A DNA stretch of 60,999 nt, from assembly GCA_003946805.1 (NCBI GenBank), contig RPSH01000025.1, positions 1 through 60,999 of the forward strand, in the 5' to 3' direction. The position numbers and the translations under genes are program-made. The notes under the pieces are model-generated. The model had not been told where the DNA came from. It saw nothing but the letters and a program-made list of their open reading frames with translations, and ran no database searches. Of the stretch, positions 52,997-60,999 are shown one piece after another. This DNA comes from Bacillus sp. 2B10. Its GTDB lineage: Bacteria > Pseudomonadota > Alphaproteobacteria > Sphingomonadales > Sphingomonadaceae. Each line of letters starts with the position of its first letter. Positions within the stretch are counted from its first letter, which is position 1.

Positions 52997-53027
52997 GCGC
53001 GGCGAAAACCACGTTTGTGGTGGGATG

Positions 53028-54176
53028 TCACAGCGCCACGTTCGCCCGTACCAGCGCCGACCGGTCGATCTCGGCAATACTGCGCACGCCCGTCAGCGCC
53101 ATCGCGACGCGCATCTCCGCCTCGATCAGCGACAACAGCTTCGTCACCCCGGCCTCGCCCCCGGCGGCGAGCGCATAAATGAACGCGCGCCCGATCAGCG
53201 TCGCATCCGCCCCCAGCGCCAGCATCCGCACCACGTCGAGCCCGGAGCGGATGCCCGAGTCCGCCAGGATCCTAATCTGACCCTTCACCCTGTCGGCGAT
53301 CGGCGGCAGCGCGCGGGCGGTCGACAGCACCCCGTCCAGCTGTCGCCCGCCATGGTTCGATACGACGATCCCGTCGGCGCCGAAGCGCACCGCATCCTGC
53401 GCGTCGTCGGGGTCGAGGATGCCCTTGATGACGATCGACCCCTGCCACAGGTCGCGGATCCATTCGAGGTCGCGCCATGCGATCGACGGATCGAAGTTCG
53501 CGCCGAGCCAGCCGATATAGTCCTCCAGCTTAGTCGGCGTGCCGCGATAGGTGGAGATATTGCCCAGATCGTGCGGCCGCCCGTGCAGCCCGACATCCCA
53601 TGCCCAGCGCGGATGCGTCGCCGCCTGCACCATCCGCCGGAACGCGGCGTTCGGCCCCGACATGCCCGAATGCGCGTCGCGATAGCGGGCACCGGGCACC
53701 GGCATGTCGACGGTGAACACCAGCGTCGTCACCCTCGCCGCCTGCGCGCGTTCCAGCGCGTCGCGCATGAAACCGCGATCCTTCAGGACATAGAGCTGGA
53801 ACCAGATCGGCGCGCTCGACGCGTCCTGCACTTCGCGGATCGCGCAGACCGACACGGTCGACAGGGTGAAGGGCACGCCCTTCGCCGCCGCTGCCCGTGC
53901 CGCCTGCACCTCGCCGCGCCGGGCATACATGCCGGTCAACCCGACCGGGGCGAGCACCACCGGCATTGCCAGCGTCGTGCCGAACAATTCGGTATCGAGG
54001 CGGAGGTCGGCGACGTCGCGCAATACACGCTGGCGCAGTTCGACCTGTGACAGGTCGGACACGTTGTGGCGCAGCGTATGTTCGGCATAGGCGCCGCCGT
54101 CGATGTAATGGAACAGGAACGGCGGCAGCCGGCGCCGGGCGGCTTCGCGATAGTCGGTGGGCGCGGCGATGATCAT
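53028..54176 (-). CDS. lldD: FMN-dependent L-lactate dehydrogenase family enzyme
   Basis: A 382-residue member of the alpha-hydroxy-acid oxidase family, which oxidises L-lactate and passes electrons to quinones at the membrane. I start at [20 protein letters not shown] (ATG 54176). An upstream ATG at 54290 adds 38 residues without family support, though neither has a strong ribosome site. Motifs are [54 protein letters not shown] and the catalytic block [11 protein letters not shown] with the base His. Mandelate or glycolate dehydrogenases are alternatives. The 276 bp upstream hold no gene. Confidence 0.9.
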   Translation of the reverse strand: MIIAAPTDYREAARRRLPPFLFHYIDGGAYAEHTLRHNVSDLSQVELRQRVLRDVADLRLDTELFGTTLAMPVVLAPVGLTGMYARRGEVQAARAAAAKGVPFTLSTVSVCAIREVQDASSAPIWFQLYVLKDRGFMRDALERAQAARVTTLVFTVDMPVPGARYRDAHSGMSGPNAAFRRMVQAATHPRWAWDVGLHGRPHDLGNISTYRGTPTKLEDYIGWLGANFDPSIAWRDLEWIRDLWQGSIVIKGILDPDDAQDAVRFGADGIVVSNHGGRQLDGVLSTARALPPIADRVKGQIRILADSGIRSGLDVVRMLALGADATLIGRAFIYALAAGGEAGVTKLLSLIEAEMRVAMALTGVRSIAEIDRSALVRANVAL

Positions 54177-54452
54177 GGGCGGAAGACTCGGACAGGCGGG
54201 ACGGAGGGCGACAGGGTGCGAGCGATCCGGTATCGGCGGCGATGCGGTATCCGCAATGGCATATGGCCCTCTGGCCCTCCGTTCGATCACGATCGGCGGG
54301 TATCCGTCTCGTCGCTAACGCGTCCTATATGTCGGAATGTCGTCCCAATTTCCAGCGATATGGCGTGCCGAATCGGTGCGCGCGATCGTACGGCGTGCGA
54401 CACCGTAGCCAGGGTCGATCGCCCCTGTGGGCACCGGTATCGTTCGGGAAAA

Positions 54453-54527
<75 letters not shown>

Positions 54528-54639
54528 ACTCCGAGCCGGGGGGAAGCCCCTCGGCGGCGGGAGGGGCCTATGTGCAGGCATTCGGGGGGAAGTCAAGCGG
54601 ACGTTGCCAGATTGCGTGCTAAAAGCGTAGAAAGCGGCG

Positions 54640-54777
54640 ATGAGCGATGCGGAACGTAAGGAACGGCTGGCACAGGCGCTGCGGCAGAATCTGCGCCGCC
54701 GCAAGGGGCAGGCACGCGGCGACGCCGTGGTGGCATCGTTGTCGGACCGGCAAGACGTCGAACCCCCTCGCGACTGA
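54640..54777 (+). CDS. Small basic protein of 45 residues, unknown
   Basis: A short frame starting MSDAERKERLAQALRQNLRR, followed by RKGQARGDAVVASLSD and ending EPPRD. The first 32 residues form a charged, very basic helix with the pattern LAxxLRxNLxRRKxQAR. I recall similar short proteins in sphingomonads, often near murA, but no function is known to me. The start has AAAGCGG upstream, a weak site. It lies between tRNA-Thr and the GH5 gene. Confidence 0.6.
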   Translation: MSDAERKERLAQALRQNLRRRKGQARGDAVVASLSDRQDVEPPRD

Positions 54778-54850
54778 CCGCCGCGGCTACGGTTGACACC
54801 GTTGACACGGACGCTCACCCTTTCCGGCAGACAGGCAAGGGAGAGGTGGA

Positions 54851-55819
54851 ATGCGTCGCTGGTGGCTGCTGCTGGTCGCGTTGGTGCTGGGACCGGTCGC
54901 ATGGGCCGCTCCGGCGGCGCCTGCGGGATCGCCGGTGGCGGAACATGGCCGGCTGGCGGTGAAGGGCAATCGCGTCGTCGATGCGCAGGGCCGCCCATAT
55001 GCCGTGCGCGGCATGTCGCTGTTCTGGAGCCAGTGGCAGCCGCGCTACTACGACCCGGCGACGGTCGTGTGGCTGGTTCGCGACTGGCGGGTGACCGCGG
55101 TCCGCGCGGCGATCGGGGCGCAGCAAGGCGGCTATGATACCCGGCCGGAGGCGGAAACAAAGCACGCCGAGGCGGTGATCGACGCAGCGATCGCGCAGGG
55201 CATCTATGTCGTGGTCGACTGGCACGCGCACCAGCCGCGCGCCGACGATGCGGTGCGGTTCTTCGGCCATATCGCCCGCAAGTATCGCGGCGTGCCGAAC
55301 CTGATCTACGAAACCTATAACGAACCGCTGCCCGAACATGGCTGGGCGAGCGTGCTGAAACCCTATCATGCCAAGGTGATCGGCGCGATCCGCGCGATCG
55401 ATCCGGACGCATTCGTGGTCGCAGGCACGCGCAGCTGGTCGCAGGACGTCGACGAGGCGGCGGCCGATCCGCTGCCCTTTGCCAACGTCGCCTATACGCT
55501 GCATTTCTATGCCGCGACGCATAAGGCCGCGTTGCGGGCGAAGGCGGAGACGGCGATGCGGCGCGGGATCGCGCTGTTCGTCACCGAATATGGCACCACC
55601 GCCGCCAATGGCGATGCGCCGATCGACGCGGAAGAGACGCGGACCTGGTGGGACTGGTGCGCGAAGAACGGCATCAGCTATCTGAACTGGTCGGTCGCGA
55701 ACAAGGACGAGGCGTCGGCGATCCTGAAGCCCGCGACGCAGGCGGTGTCGGGCTGGGCGGAGGGCGAGCTGACCGAATCGGGGCGGCTGGTGCGGGCGCA
55801 TCTGCGGGCGGCGCGCTGA
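54851..55819 (+). CDS. Exported GH5 endoglucanase
   Basis: A 322-residue glycoside hydrolase of family 5. A signal peptide (WWLLLVALVLGPVAWA) is followed by VVDAQGRPYAVRGMSLFWSQ, the usual start of bacterial GH5 cellulases. The acid/base Glu is in LIYETYNEPLPE and the nucleophile Glu in ALFVTEYGTTAA. Conserved VYVVVDWHAH-like (IYVVVDWHAHQP), AYTLHFYAATHK and ISYLNWSVANK complete the active site. It is likely an endo-1,4-beta-glucanase without a binding module. AGAGG precedes the ATG. Confidence 0.94.
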   Translation: MRRWWLLLVALVLGPVAWAAPAAPAGSPVAEHGRLAVKGNRVVDAQGRPYAVRGMSLFWSQWQPRYYDPATVVWLVRDWRVTAVRAAIGAQQGGYDTRPEAETKHAEAVIDAAIAQGIYVVVDWHAHQPRADDAVRFFGHIARKYRGVPNLIYETYNEPLPEHGWASVLKPYHAKVIGAIRAIDPDAFVVAGTRSWSQDVDEAAADPLPFANVAYTLHFYAATHKAALRAKAETAMRRGIALFVTEYGTTAANGDAPIDAEETRTWWDWCAKNGISYLNWSVANKDEASAILKPATQAVSGWAEGELTESGRLVRAHLRAAR

Positions 55820-55859
55820 ACCCCTGTCGCGTCGATTGCGGGCATGGCATGAGGTCGCC

Positions 55860-56570
55860 ATGACCGATTCCCGCCCGCTCGCCTACCACCATACCCCCGG
55901 TACCGGCCCGACCATCCTGTTCCTGCCGGGCTATGCGTCGGACATGAGCGGGACCAAGGCCCTGGCGATCGAGGGCTGGGCGCGGGAGCAGGGGCGGGCG
56001 TTCCTGCGCTTCGACTATGCCGGGTGCGGCGAGAGCCCCGGCGCGTTCGAGGAGCAGACGCTGGCCGGCTGGGTCGACGACGCGCTGGCGATGATCGATC
56101 ATGCTGTCGAGGGGCCGGTGGTGCCGGTCGGATCGTCGATGGGCGGATGGATCGCATTGCTGGCGGCACGCGCGCGGCCCGATCGTATGGCGGGGCTGGT
56201 CGGCATCGCCCCCGCGCCCGACTTCACCGACTGGGGCTTCTCACAGGCCGAGAAGATGGCGCTGCTGACGGAAGGGAAGATCGAGCGGCCGTCACCCTAT
56301 GCCGATACCCCGACGGTGTTCACCCGCGCCTTCTGGTCGTCGGGCGAGGCGAACCGGATGCTGCATGCCGAACTGCCGATCGACGTGGCCGTCCGGCTGG
56401 TGCAGGGACAGCGCGACGCCGACGTGCCGTGGGAGCGGACCGTCCACCTCGCCGCGCGGCTTCGTTCAGCCGATGTGCAGACTTGGCTGGTCAAGGATGG
56501 CGACCATCGTCTGTCGCGCGAGCGTGACATCGCGCTGATCCTGCGCGCCATCGAGGATGTCCTGAACTGA
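55860..56570 (+). CDS. Alpha/beta hydrolase
   Basis: A 236-residue hydrolase starting MTDSRPLAYHHTPGTGPTIL, with GAGGT six bases before ATG 55860. The oxyanion region is LFLPGYASDMSG, the nucleophile elbow VPVGSSMGGWIALL with Ser, and the late His in VKDGDHRLSRERD. It resembles palmitoyl-protein-thioesterase-like ABHD10 hydrolases seen in alphaproteobacteria. The substrate is unknown. The stop overlaps the start of the TPR gene (TGATG), so the two are coupled. Confidence 0.88.
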   Translation: MTDSRPLAYHHTPGTGPTILFLPGYASDMSGTKALAIEGWAREQGRAFLRFDYAGCGESPGAFEEQTLAGWVDDALAMIDHAVEGPVVPVGSSMGGWIALLAARARPDRMAGLVGIAPAPDFTDWGFSQAEKMALLTEGKIERPSPYADTPTVFTRAFWSSGEANRMLHAELPIDVAVRLVQGQRDADVPWERTVHLAARLRSADVQTWLVKDGDHRLSRERDIALILRAIEDVLN

Positions 56571-57322
56571 TGCTGTCTCCGCTGCTGTTCCTCGCGCTTC
56601 AGGCCGCCACCGGGCCGCAGCTGCCCGCCGGCGCCACGCCTGAAGCGCGCTACGACGCCTGCGTCGATGCGGCGACGACCGCGCCGGAGCAGGCGGAGAA
56701 GATCGCGGGACAATGGCGGCTGGCGGGCGGCGGGTTCCTCGCGCGGCAGTGCCTCGGCATGAGTTATGCTACCCGCCAGCGCTGGACCGCGGCGGCCGAG
56801 GCGTTCGAGCAGGCGGCACGCGAGGCGGAAGTGGCGAAGGACGCCCGCGCCGCGAATTACTGGGCGCAGGCGGGCAATGCCCGGCTGGCCGATGGCGATA
56901 CGATCGCGGCGGGCACCGCGCTGGACGCGGCGCTGGCGAGCGGGACGCTGACCGGGCTGGCGCGCGGCGAGGCGCAGCTCGACCGGGCGCGGGTCCGGGT
57001 GGCGGGTGGCGACCTGGCCGGCGCGCGTGGCGACCTCGACCGGGCGCTCAGGGACGCGCCCGCCGATCCGCTGGCGTGGCTGTTGTCGGCGACGCTGGCC
57101 CGGCGGACCAGCGACCTGACGCGCGCCAAGGCAGACATTGCCGAGGCGGTGCGGCGATCGCCCGACGATCCGTCGGTGCAGCTGGAGGCGGGCAACATCG
57201 CGGGACTGTCGGGCGATACCAGGGCGGCGCGTACGGCGTTCGAGGCGGTGCAGCGCCTGTCCCCCGACAGCGCGCAGGCCAAGGCCGCGGCGGCGGCGCT
57301 CGACACGCTGCCGCCCGCCTGA
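56570..57322 (+). CDS. TPR-repeat protein, exported
   Basis: A 250-residue protein starting MLSPLLFLALQAATGPQLPA, a short signal-like segment. The remainder is an array of helix pairs with TPR spacing, best seen at QRWTAAAEAFEQAAREAE, VAGGDLAGARGDLDRALRDAPADP, DLTRAKADIAEAVRRSPDDP and GDTRAARTAFEAVQRLSPDS. TPR proteins bind other proteins. The partner is unknown. It is translationally coupled to the alpha/beta hydrolase and lies 61 bp before gloA. Confidence 0.85.
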   Translation: MLSPLLFLALQAATGPQLPAGATPEARYDACVDAATTAPEQAEKIAGQWRLAGGGFLARQCLGMSYATRQRWTAAAEAFEQAAREAEVAKDARAANYWAQAGNARLADGDTIAAGTALDAALASGTLTGLARGEAQLDRARVRVAGGDLAGARGDLDRALRDAPADPLAWLLSATLARRTSDLTRAKADIAEAVRRSPDDPSVQLEAGNIAGLSGDTRAARTAFEAVQRLSPDSAQAKAAAAALDTLPPA

Positions 57323-57383
57323 TGGCGGTTGCGGCCTGCCCCGGTCGACCCGATATGCCGGGTCAAGCCACAGGGAGCCGCCG

Positions 57384-57803
57384 ATGACCCGCTATCTCCA
57401 CACCATGATCCGCGTGTCCGATCCGGACGCGACCATCGCCTTTTTCGACCTGCTGGGCCTGAAACAGGTGCGGCGGATGGATAACCCGCAGAGGCGGTTC
57501 AGCCTGATCTTCCTCGCCGCGCCGGGGCAGGAGGGTGTCGCCGAGGTCGAGCTGACGCATAACTGGGATCCCGAGGCGTATGCGGGCGGGCGCAATTTCG
57601 GCCATCTGGCGTTCCGGGTCGACGATATCTACGCCACCTGCCAAGCGCTGATGGATGCCGGCGTCACCATCAACCGCCCGCCGCGCGACGGGCACATGGC
57701 GTTCGTCAAGACGCCCGACGGCATCTCGATCGAGCTGCTGCAGGACGGATCGCTGCCCGCCGCCGAACCTTGGGCATCGATGCCGAACACGGGGACGTGG
57801 TGA
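57384..57803 (+). CDS. gloA: Lactoylglutathione lyase (glyoxalase I)
   Basis: A 139-residue VOC-fold enzyme that converts the methylglyoxal-glutathione adduct to S-lactoylglutathione. The start MTRYLHTMIRVSDPDATIAF contains the first metal His (HTMIRV). VELTHNWDPE has the metal Glu, FGHLAFRVDDIYATCQAL the second His, and FVKTPDGISIELLQ the last Glu. GGGAG precedes the ATG. The stop overlaps gloB (TGATG), which encodes the next step. Confidence 0.93.
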   Translation: MTRYLHTMIRVSDPDATIAFFDLLGLKQVRRMDNPQRRFSLIFLAAPGQEGVAEVELTHNWDPEAYAGGRNFGHLAFRVDDIYATCQALMDAGVTINRPPRDGHMAFVKTPDGISIELLQDGSLPAAEPWASMPNTGTW

Positions 57804-58522
57804 TGGAGATCGTCCAGATACCGGTGCTGTCCGACAATTATGCGTGGCTGGTGCATGACGGCACGAGCGGCGATACGGTGGCGATCGATCCGGGGGCGGC
57901 GCAGCCGGTGCTGGACGCCGCCGCCGCGCGCGGCTGGACGATCACCGCGATCTGGAACACCCACTGGCACCCCGACCATGTCGGTGGCAACGCCGCGATC
58001 AAGGCGGCGACCGGCGCGCGGGTGACCGGGCCGGAGGCGGAGCGCGGCAAGATCGCCGATATGGACAATGGTGTGGGTGAGGGGGCGATGCTTTGGGTTG
58101 GCGACCATCAGGCCACCGTCTGGGCGGTGCCGGGCCATACCGCCGGCCATGTCGCGTTCCACTTCGCCGACGACGCGGTGCTGTTCAGCGGCGACACGCT
58201 GTTCGCGATGGGATGCGGCCGGCTGTTCGAGGGGACCGCGGCCGAGATGTACGGCAACATGCGTCGCTATGCCGGACTGCCGCCCGAGACGCGGGTCTAT
58301 TGCGGCCACGAATACACGCTGTCGAACGGGCGCTATGCGCTGAGCGCCGAACCGGACAATGTCGCGATCGTCGAGCGGATGGCGGCGGTCGAGGCGCTGC
58401 GCGCGGCGGGCGAGCCGACCGTGCCGACGACGATCGGCGCCGAACTGCCGACCAACCCGTTCCTGCGCGCGGAGTCGGTCGAGGCACTGGCACGGCACCG
58501 CGCGGCCAAGGACGCGTTCTGA
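57803..58522 (+). CDS. gloB: Hydroxyacylglutathione hydrolase (glyoxalase II)
   Basis: A 239-residue metallo-beta-lactamase-fold enzyme that hydrolyses S-lactoylglutathione to D-lactate and glutathione. The start MEIVQIPVLSDNYAWLVHD is the family start; an upstream in-frame ATG at 57770 lies inside gloA. The metal motif is NTHWHPDHVGG, followed by VPGHTAGHVAFHF, LFSGDTLFAMGCGRLFEG and YCGHEYTLSN. The C-terminal helical domain ends with NPFLRAESVEALARHRAAKD. It is coupled to gloA. Confidence 0.95.
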   Translation: MEIVQIPVLSDNYAWLVHDGTSGDTVAIDPGAAQPVLDAAAARGWTITAIWNTHWHPDHVGGNAAIKAATGARVTGPEAERGKIADMDNGVGEGAMLWVGDHQATVWAVPGHTAGHVAFHFADDAVLFSGDTLFAMGCGRLFEGTAAEMYGNMRRYAGLPPETRVYCGHEYTLSNGRYALSAEPDNVAIVERMAAVEALRAAGEPTVPTTIGAELPTNPFLRAESVEALARHRAAKDAF

Positions 58523-58542
58523 ACGGCAAGAGGAGAGGCGGC

Positions 58543-58938
58543 ATGAAGCGATTGGCATGGACGGCGGCGCTGGTGCTCGGCGCGTGCGCGACCCCGCAGC
58601 AGGTGGCGGAGACGCAGGCGCGCGGGGATCGGCTGCTCGCGAAGACGCTGGCCGGACGGACGCCGGGCAAACCCGAGAACTGCATCCCGACCGGCTTCAT
58701 CGACGGGCCGCAGATCGTGGGGGATTCGCTGGTCTATCGCCAGACCGGCAAGCGGCTGTGGCGCACCCAGGTCCGTGACCGCTGCCCGTTCCTGCGCGAC
58801 GACCAGATCGTGGTGTCGATCCTGTACGGCGCGCAGGTGTGCCGCAACGACCGATTCCGCCTGATCGATCGCGGATCGCAGATTCCGTCAGGCGACTGCA
58901 CGTTCGGGGAATTCGTGCCGTACGACAAGGTGGGGTGA
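58543..58938 (+). CDS. Putative lipoprotein, unknown
   Basis: A 131-residue protein with a strong ribosome site (AGGAGAGG) seven bases before the ATG. The N-terminus MKRLAWTAALVLGACATPQQ has a lipobox (LGAC), so it should be lipid-anchored. The mature part holds four more Cys (PENCIP, RDRCPF, QVCRND, GDCTF) and a region SLVYRQTGKRLWRTQVRDRC typical of a small sphingomonad lipoprotein family of unknown role. It lies 20 bp after gloB and is probably in the same operon. Confidence 0.85.
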   Translation: MKRLAWTAALVLGACATPQQVAETQARGDRLLAKTLAGRTPGKPENCIPTGFIDGPQIVGDSLVYRQTGKRLWRTQVRDRCPFLRDDQIVVSILYGAQVCRNDRFRLIDRGSQIPSGDCTFGEFVPYDKVG

Positions 58939-58959
58939 GGGTCGTTGTCCGCACATCCT

Positions 58960-59068
58960 CCGTTCGTGCTGAGTAGGGACTGAGCCTGTCGAAGCGGTGT
59001 ATCGAAGGATCGCCACGGGTGCTTCGATACGGGCCTTCGACAAGCTCAGTCCCTACTCAGCACGAGCG
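58960..59068. repeat. Dispersed inverted repeat family B, copy 2
   Basis: The left arm (58960-59008) starts CCGTTCGTGCTGAGTAGGGA. The inverted right arm (59021-59068) ends CCCTACTCAGCACGAGCGG. The arms pair over nearly their full length around a 12-base centre. It fills the gap between the convergent lipoprotein and hslU genes and may end both transcripts. Confidence 0.88.
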
Positions 59069-59083
59069 GCTGGTTGTTATGGT

Positions 59084-60382
59084 TTACAACACGTAGCGGC
59101 TCAGATCGGTATTCCGCGCGATGCTGGCCAACTGCTGTTCGACATAGGCGGCGTCGATCGTCACTGCTTGCCCCGAGCGGTCCTCGGCGTCGAAGCTGAC
59201 CTCTTCCAGCAGCTTTTCCATCACCGTCTGCAGGCGGCGGGCGCCGATATTCTCGATCTCGGCATTCACCTCCGCCGCGATGCGGGCGATGGCGGCGATG
59301 CCGTCGTCGGTGAAGGTCACCTCCACCGATTCGGTGCCGAGCAGCGCACGATACTGCGCCGGCAGCGACGCCTTGGTATCCGACAGGATCGCGATGAAGT
59401 CGGCCTCGGTCAGCCCCTTCAACTCGACGCGGATCGGCAGGCGACCTTGCAGTTCGGGCAGCAGGTCGCTGGGCTTCGCCACGTGGAACGCGCCGCTGGC
59501 GATGAAGAGGACGTGGTCGGTCTTCATCGGGCCGTACTTGGTGGCGACGGTCGTCCCCTCGATCAGCGGCAGCAGGTCGCGCTGCACGCCTTCGCGGCTG
59601 ATCGATCCGCCGCCGCGGCCGTCGCTGACCGCGATCTTGTCGATCTCGTCGAGGAAGACGATGCCGTTCGCCTCGGCATCGGCGAGGGCGACGCGGCTGA
59701 CCTCGTCCTGATCAAGGCGCTTGTCGGCCTCTTCCTCGACCAGCTTGTCCCAGGCGGCGCGGACGGTCAGCTTGCGGCGCTTCTGCTGGCCTTGCCCAAA
59801 CGCCTTGCCCATCATCGCCGACAGGTCGAGCATCTGCGGGGCGGCACCGGGGATTTCGAACGGCATCTGCGGCGCGGCATCGAGTTCGATCTCGATCTCC
59901 TTGTCGTCCATATGCCCGTCGCGGAAGCGCTGGCGGAACGCCTCGCGCGTCGCCTCGCTGGCGCCCTTGCCGGTCAGCGCGTCGAGCAGGCGGGCCATGG
60001 CGGCTTCCTCGGCCTTGTCCTTCACCGCCACGCGGCGGCGTTCGCGTTCCAGCCGGATCGCTTCCTCGACTAGGTCGCGGGCGATCTGTTCGACGTCGCG
60101 GCCGACATAGCCGACCTCGGTGAACTTGGTCGCCTCCACCTTCACGAACGGCGCGTCGGCGAGCCTGGCCAGACGGCGGCTGATCTCGGTCTTGCCGCAG
60201 CCGGTGGGGCCGATCATCAGGATGTTCTTCGAGCTCACCTCGTCGCGCAGGTCGGGGCTGAGCTGCTGGCGGCGCCAGCGGTTGCGCAAGGCGACGGCGA
60301 CGGCGCGCTTGGCGTCCCGCTGGCCGATGATGTGCGCGTCGAGGGCGGCGACGATCGCCTTGGGAGTCAGGCTGTCTTGCAT
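59084..60382 (-). CDS. hslU: ATP-dependent protease ATPase subunit HslU
   Basis: A 432-residue AAA+ unfoldase that feeds proteins into HslV. I start at [20 protein letters not shown] (ATG 60382), the family start; a longer frame reaches back into hslV. Walker A is [17 protein letters not shown], the pore motif region [19 protein letters not shown], Walker [14 protein letters not shown], and the sensor/C-terminal [21 protein letters not shown]. The tail ending DLSRYVL docks into HslV. It lies 10 bp after hslV. Confidence 0.97.
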   Translation of the reverse strand: MQDSLTPKAIVAALDAHIIGQRDAKRAVAVALRNRWRRQQLSPDLRDEVSSKNILMIGPTGCGKTEISRRLARLADAPFVKVEATKFTEVGYVGRDVEQIARDLVEEAIRLERERRRVAVKDKAEEAAMARLLDALTGKGASEATREAFRQRFRDGHMDDKEIEIELDAAPQMPFEIPGAAPQMLDLSAMMGKAFGQGQQKRRKLTVRAAWDKLVEEEADKRLDQDEVSRVALADAEANGIVFLDEIDKIAVSDGRGGGSISREGVQRDLLPLIEGTTVATKYGPMKTDHVLFIASGAFHVAKPSDLLPELQGRLPIRVELKGLTEADFIAILSDTKASLPAQYRALLGTESVEVTFTDDGIAAIARIAAEVNAEIENIGARRLQTVMEKLLEEVSFDAEDRSGQAVTIDAAYVEQQLASIARNTDLSRYVL

Positions 60383-60392
60383 GGGATGTCCG

Positions 60393-60944
60393 TCAGTTCG
60401 CGCTGTCGAGCGCTTCGAGGGTGACGCGATCGTTGGTGTAGACGCAGAGTTCGGCGGCGATCGCCAGCGCCTTCCGCGCGATCTTTTCCGCATCGCCTTC
60501 GTAATCGGACAGGGCGCGGGCCGCGGCGAGGGCGAAATTGCCGCCCGAACCGATCGCGGCGATGCCGGCCTCGGGCTCCAGCACGTCGCCATTGCCTGTG
60601 ACGACCAGCGTCACGTCCCTGTCGGCGACGATCAGCATCGCTTCGAGGTTGCGCAGGAACTTGTCGGTGCGCCAGTCCTTGGCGAGTTCGACCGCGGCGC
60701 GCAGCAGCTGGCCCTGATGGCGCTCCAGCTTGGCCTCAAGCCGTTCGAACAGGGTGAAGGCGTCGGCGGTGGCGCCGGCGAACCCGGCGATCACCTTGCC
60801 GTCGCCCAGCGGGCGGACCTTGCGCGCATTGGGTTTCATGACCGTCTGTCCGGCCGAAACCTGCCCATCCCCCGCGATCACCACGCGACCGCCGCGACGC
60901 ACGGATACAATCGTGGTGCCGTGCCACACCGTCTCTTTGCTCAT
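60393..60944 (-). CDS. hslV: ATP-dependent protease peptidase subunit HslV
   Basis: A 183-residue proteasome-beta-like threonine protease. A short propeptide (MSKETVWHG) is removed to expose Thr10 of [10 protein letters not shown] as the nucleophile. Other motifs are [37 protein letters not shown] and [18 protein letters not shown]. The start has no purine-rich ribosome site (CGCGCCCC precedes ATG), and the heat-shock promoter is only nine bases upstream, so the mRNA may be leaderless. hslU follows after 10 bp. Confidence 0.97.
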   Translation of the reverse strand: MSKETVWHGTTIVSVRRGGRVVIAGDGQVSAGQTVMKPNARKVRPLGDGKVIAGFAGATADAFTLFERLEAKLERHQGQLLRAAVELAKDWRTDKFLRNLEAMLIVADRDVTLVVTGNGDVLEPEAGIAAIGSGGNFALAAARALSDYEGDAEKIARKALAIAAELCVYTNDRVTLEALDSAN

Positions 60945-60952
60945 GGGGCGCG

Positions 60953-60980
60953 ATATGGGGAGGGGCGTTGTCGGTACAAG
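60953..60980 (-). promoter_or_regulatory. RpoH-type heat-shock promoter of hslVU
   Basis: On the minus strand CTTGTA, 14 bases, then CCCCATAT. This matches the sigma-32 consensus CTTGAA-N13-17-CCCCATNT almost perfectly. Start of transcription would fall near 60944-60947, at the hslV ATG. Confidence 0.75.
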
Positions 60981-60999
60981 TTCCTGCCCGGCACGGGGA

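Overview
The window is GC-rich chromosomal DNA, almost certainly from an alphaproteobacterium of the Sphingomonadales (Sphingomonas or a close relative). The support is the mdh/sucD/odhA/odhB/lpdA order, a complex I NDUFS4-type subunit, groESL under a CIRCE element, HslVU, the lysyl-phosphatidylglycerol pair mprF/acvB, NodT-type outer membrane factors, and short inverted repeats of the kind common in sphingomonads. All names rest on motif reading, not database searches.

Layout. 1-0.3 kb: the 3' end of an IS5-type transposase and a dispersed repeat. 0.3-3.1 kb: a retropepsin-like protease overlapping an orphan cpaF. 3.3-11.9 kb: a one-direction TCA gene set (mdh, a GIY-YIG nuclease, sucD, odhA, odhB, yfbM-like, lpdA). 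sucC is not at its common position, and hairpins lie at several gene junctions. 12.2-13.1 kb: NDUFS4-like and DUF2147 genes and a small membrane protein. 13.2-15.5 kb: groESL with an RpoH-like promoter, CIRCE, intercistronic hairpin and terminator. 15.5-21.9 kb: a MATE pump, a TetR regulator and an EmrA/EmrB/outer-membrane-factor pump. 22.1-25.9 kb: mprF with an AcvB/VirJ-like hydrolase. 26.1-27.7 kb: a PiT phosphate transporter.

27.7-38.3 kb is an accessory carbohydrate region: two membrane proteins, a putative sulfotransferase, five glycosyltransferase-fold genes, and a fused sucrose-phosphate-synthase/phosphatase-type enzyme. I regard this as the least understood part of the window. 39.3-50.8 kb is a cobalamin uptake and salvage locus. 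cobU diverges from a cobalamin riboswitch that precedes eleven tightly overlapping genes: btuB, a CobC-type decarboxylase gene, cobO, btuF, btuC, btuD, cbiB, cobQ, cobT, cobS and an alpha-ribazole phosphatase. No corrin-ring synthesis genes are present, so the locus imports corrinoids and completes their upper and lower ligands.

50.8-59 kb holds mostly single metabolic genes: GH16 and GH5 glycosidases, dienelactone hydrolase, MsrB, a lactate dehydrogenase family enzyme, tRNA-Thr(GGT), a 45-residue basic protein, an alpha/beta hydrolase with a TPR protein, and gloA/gloB with a lipoprotein. The right end carries hslU and hslV behind a near-consensus heat-shock promoter placed so close to the hslV start that the transcript may be almost leaderless.
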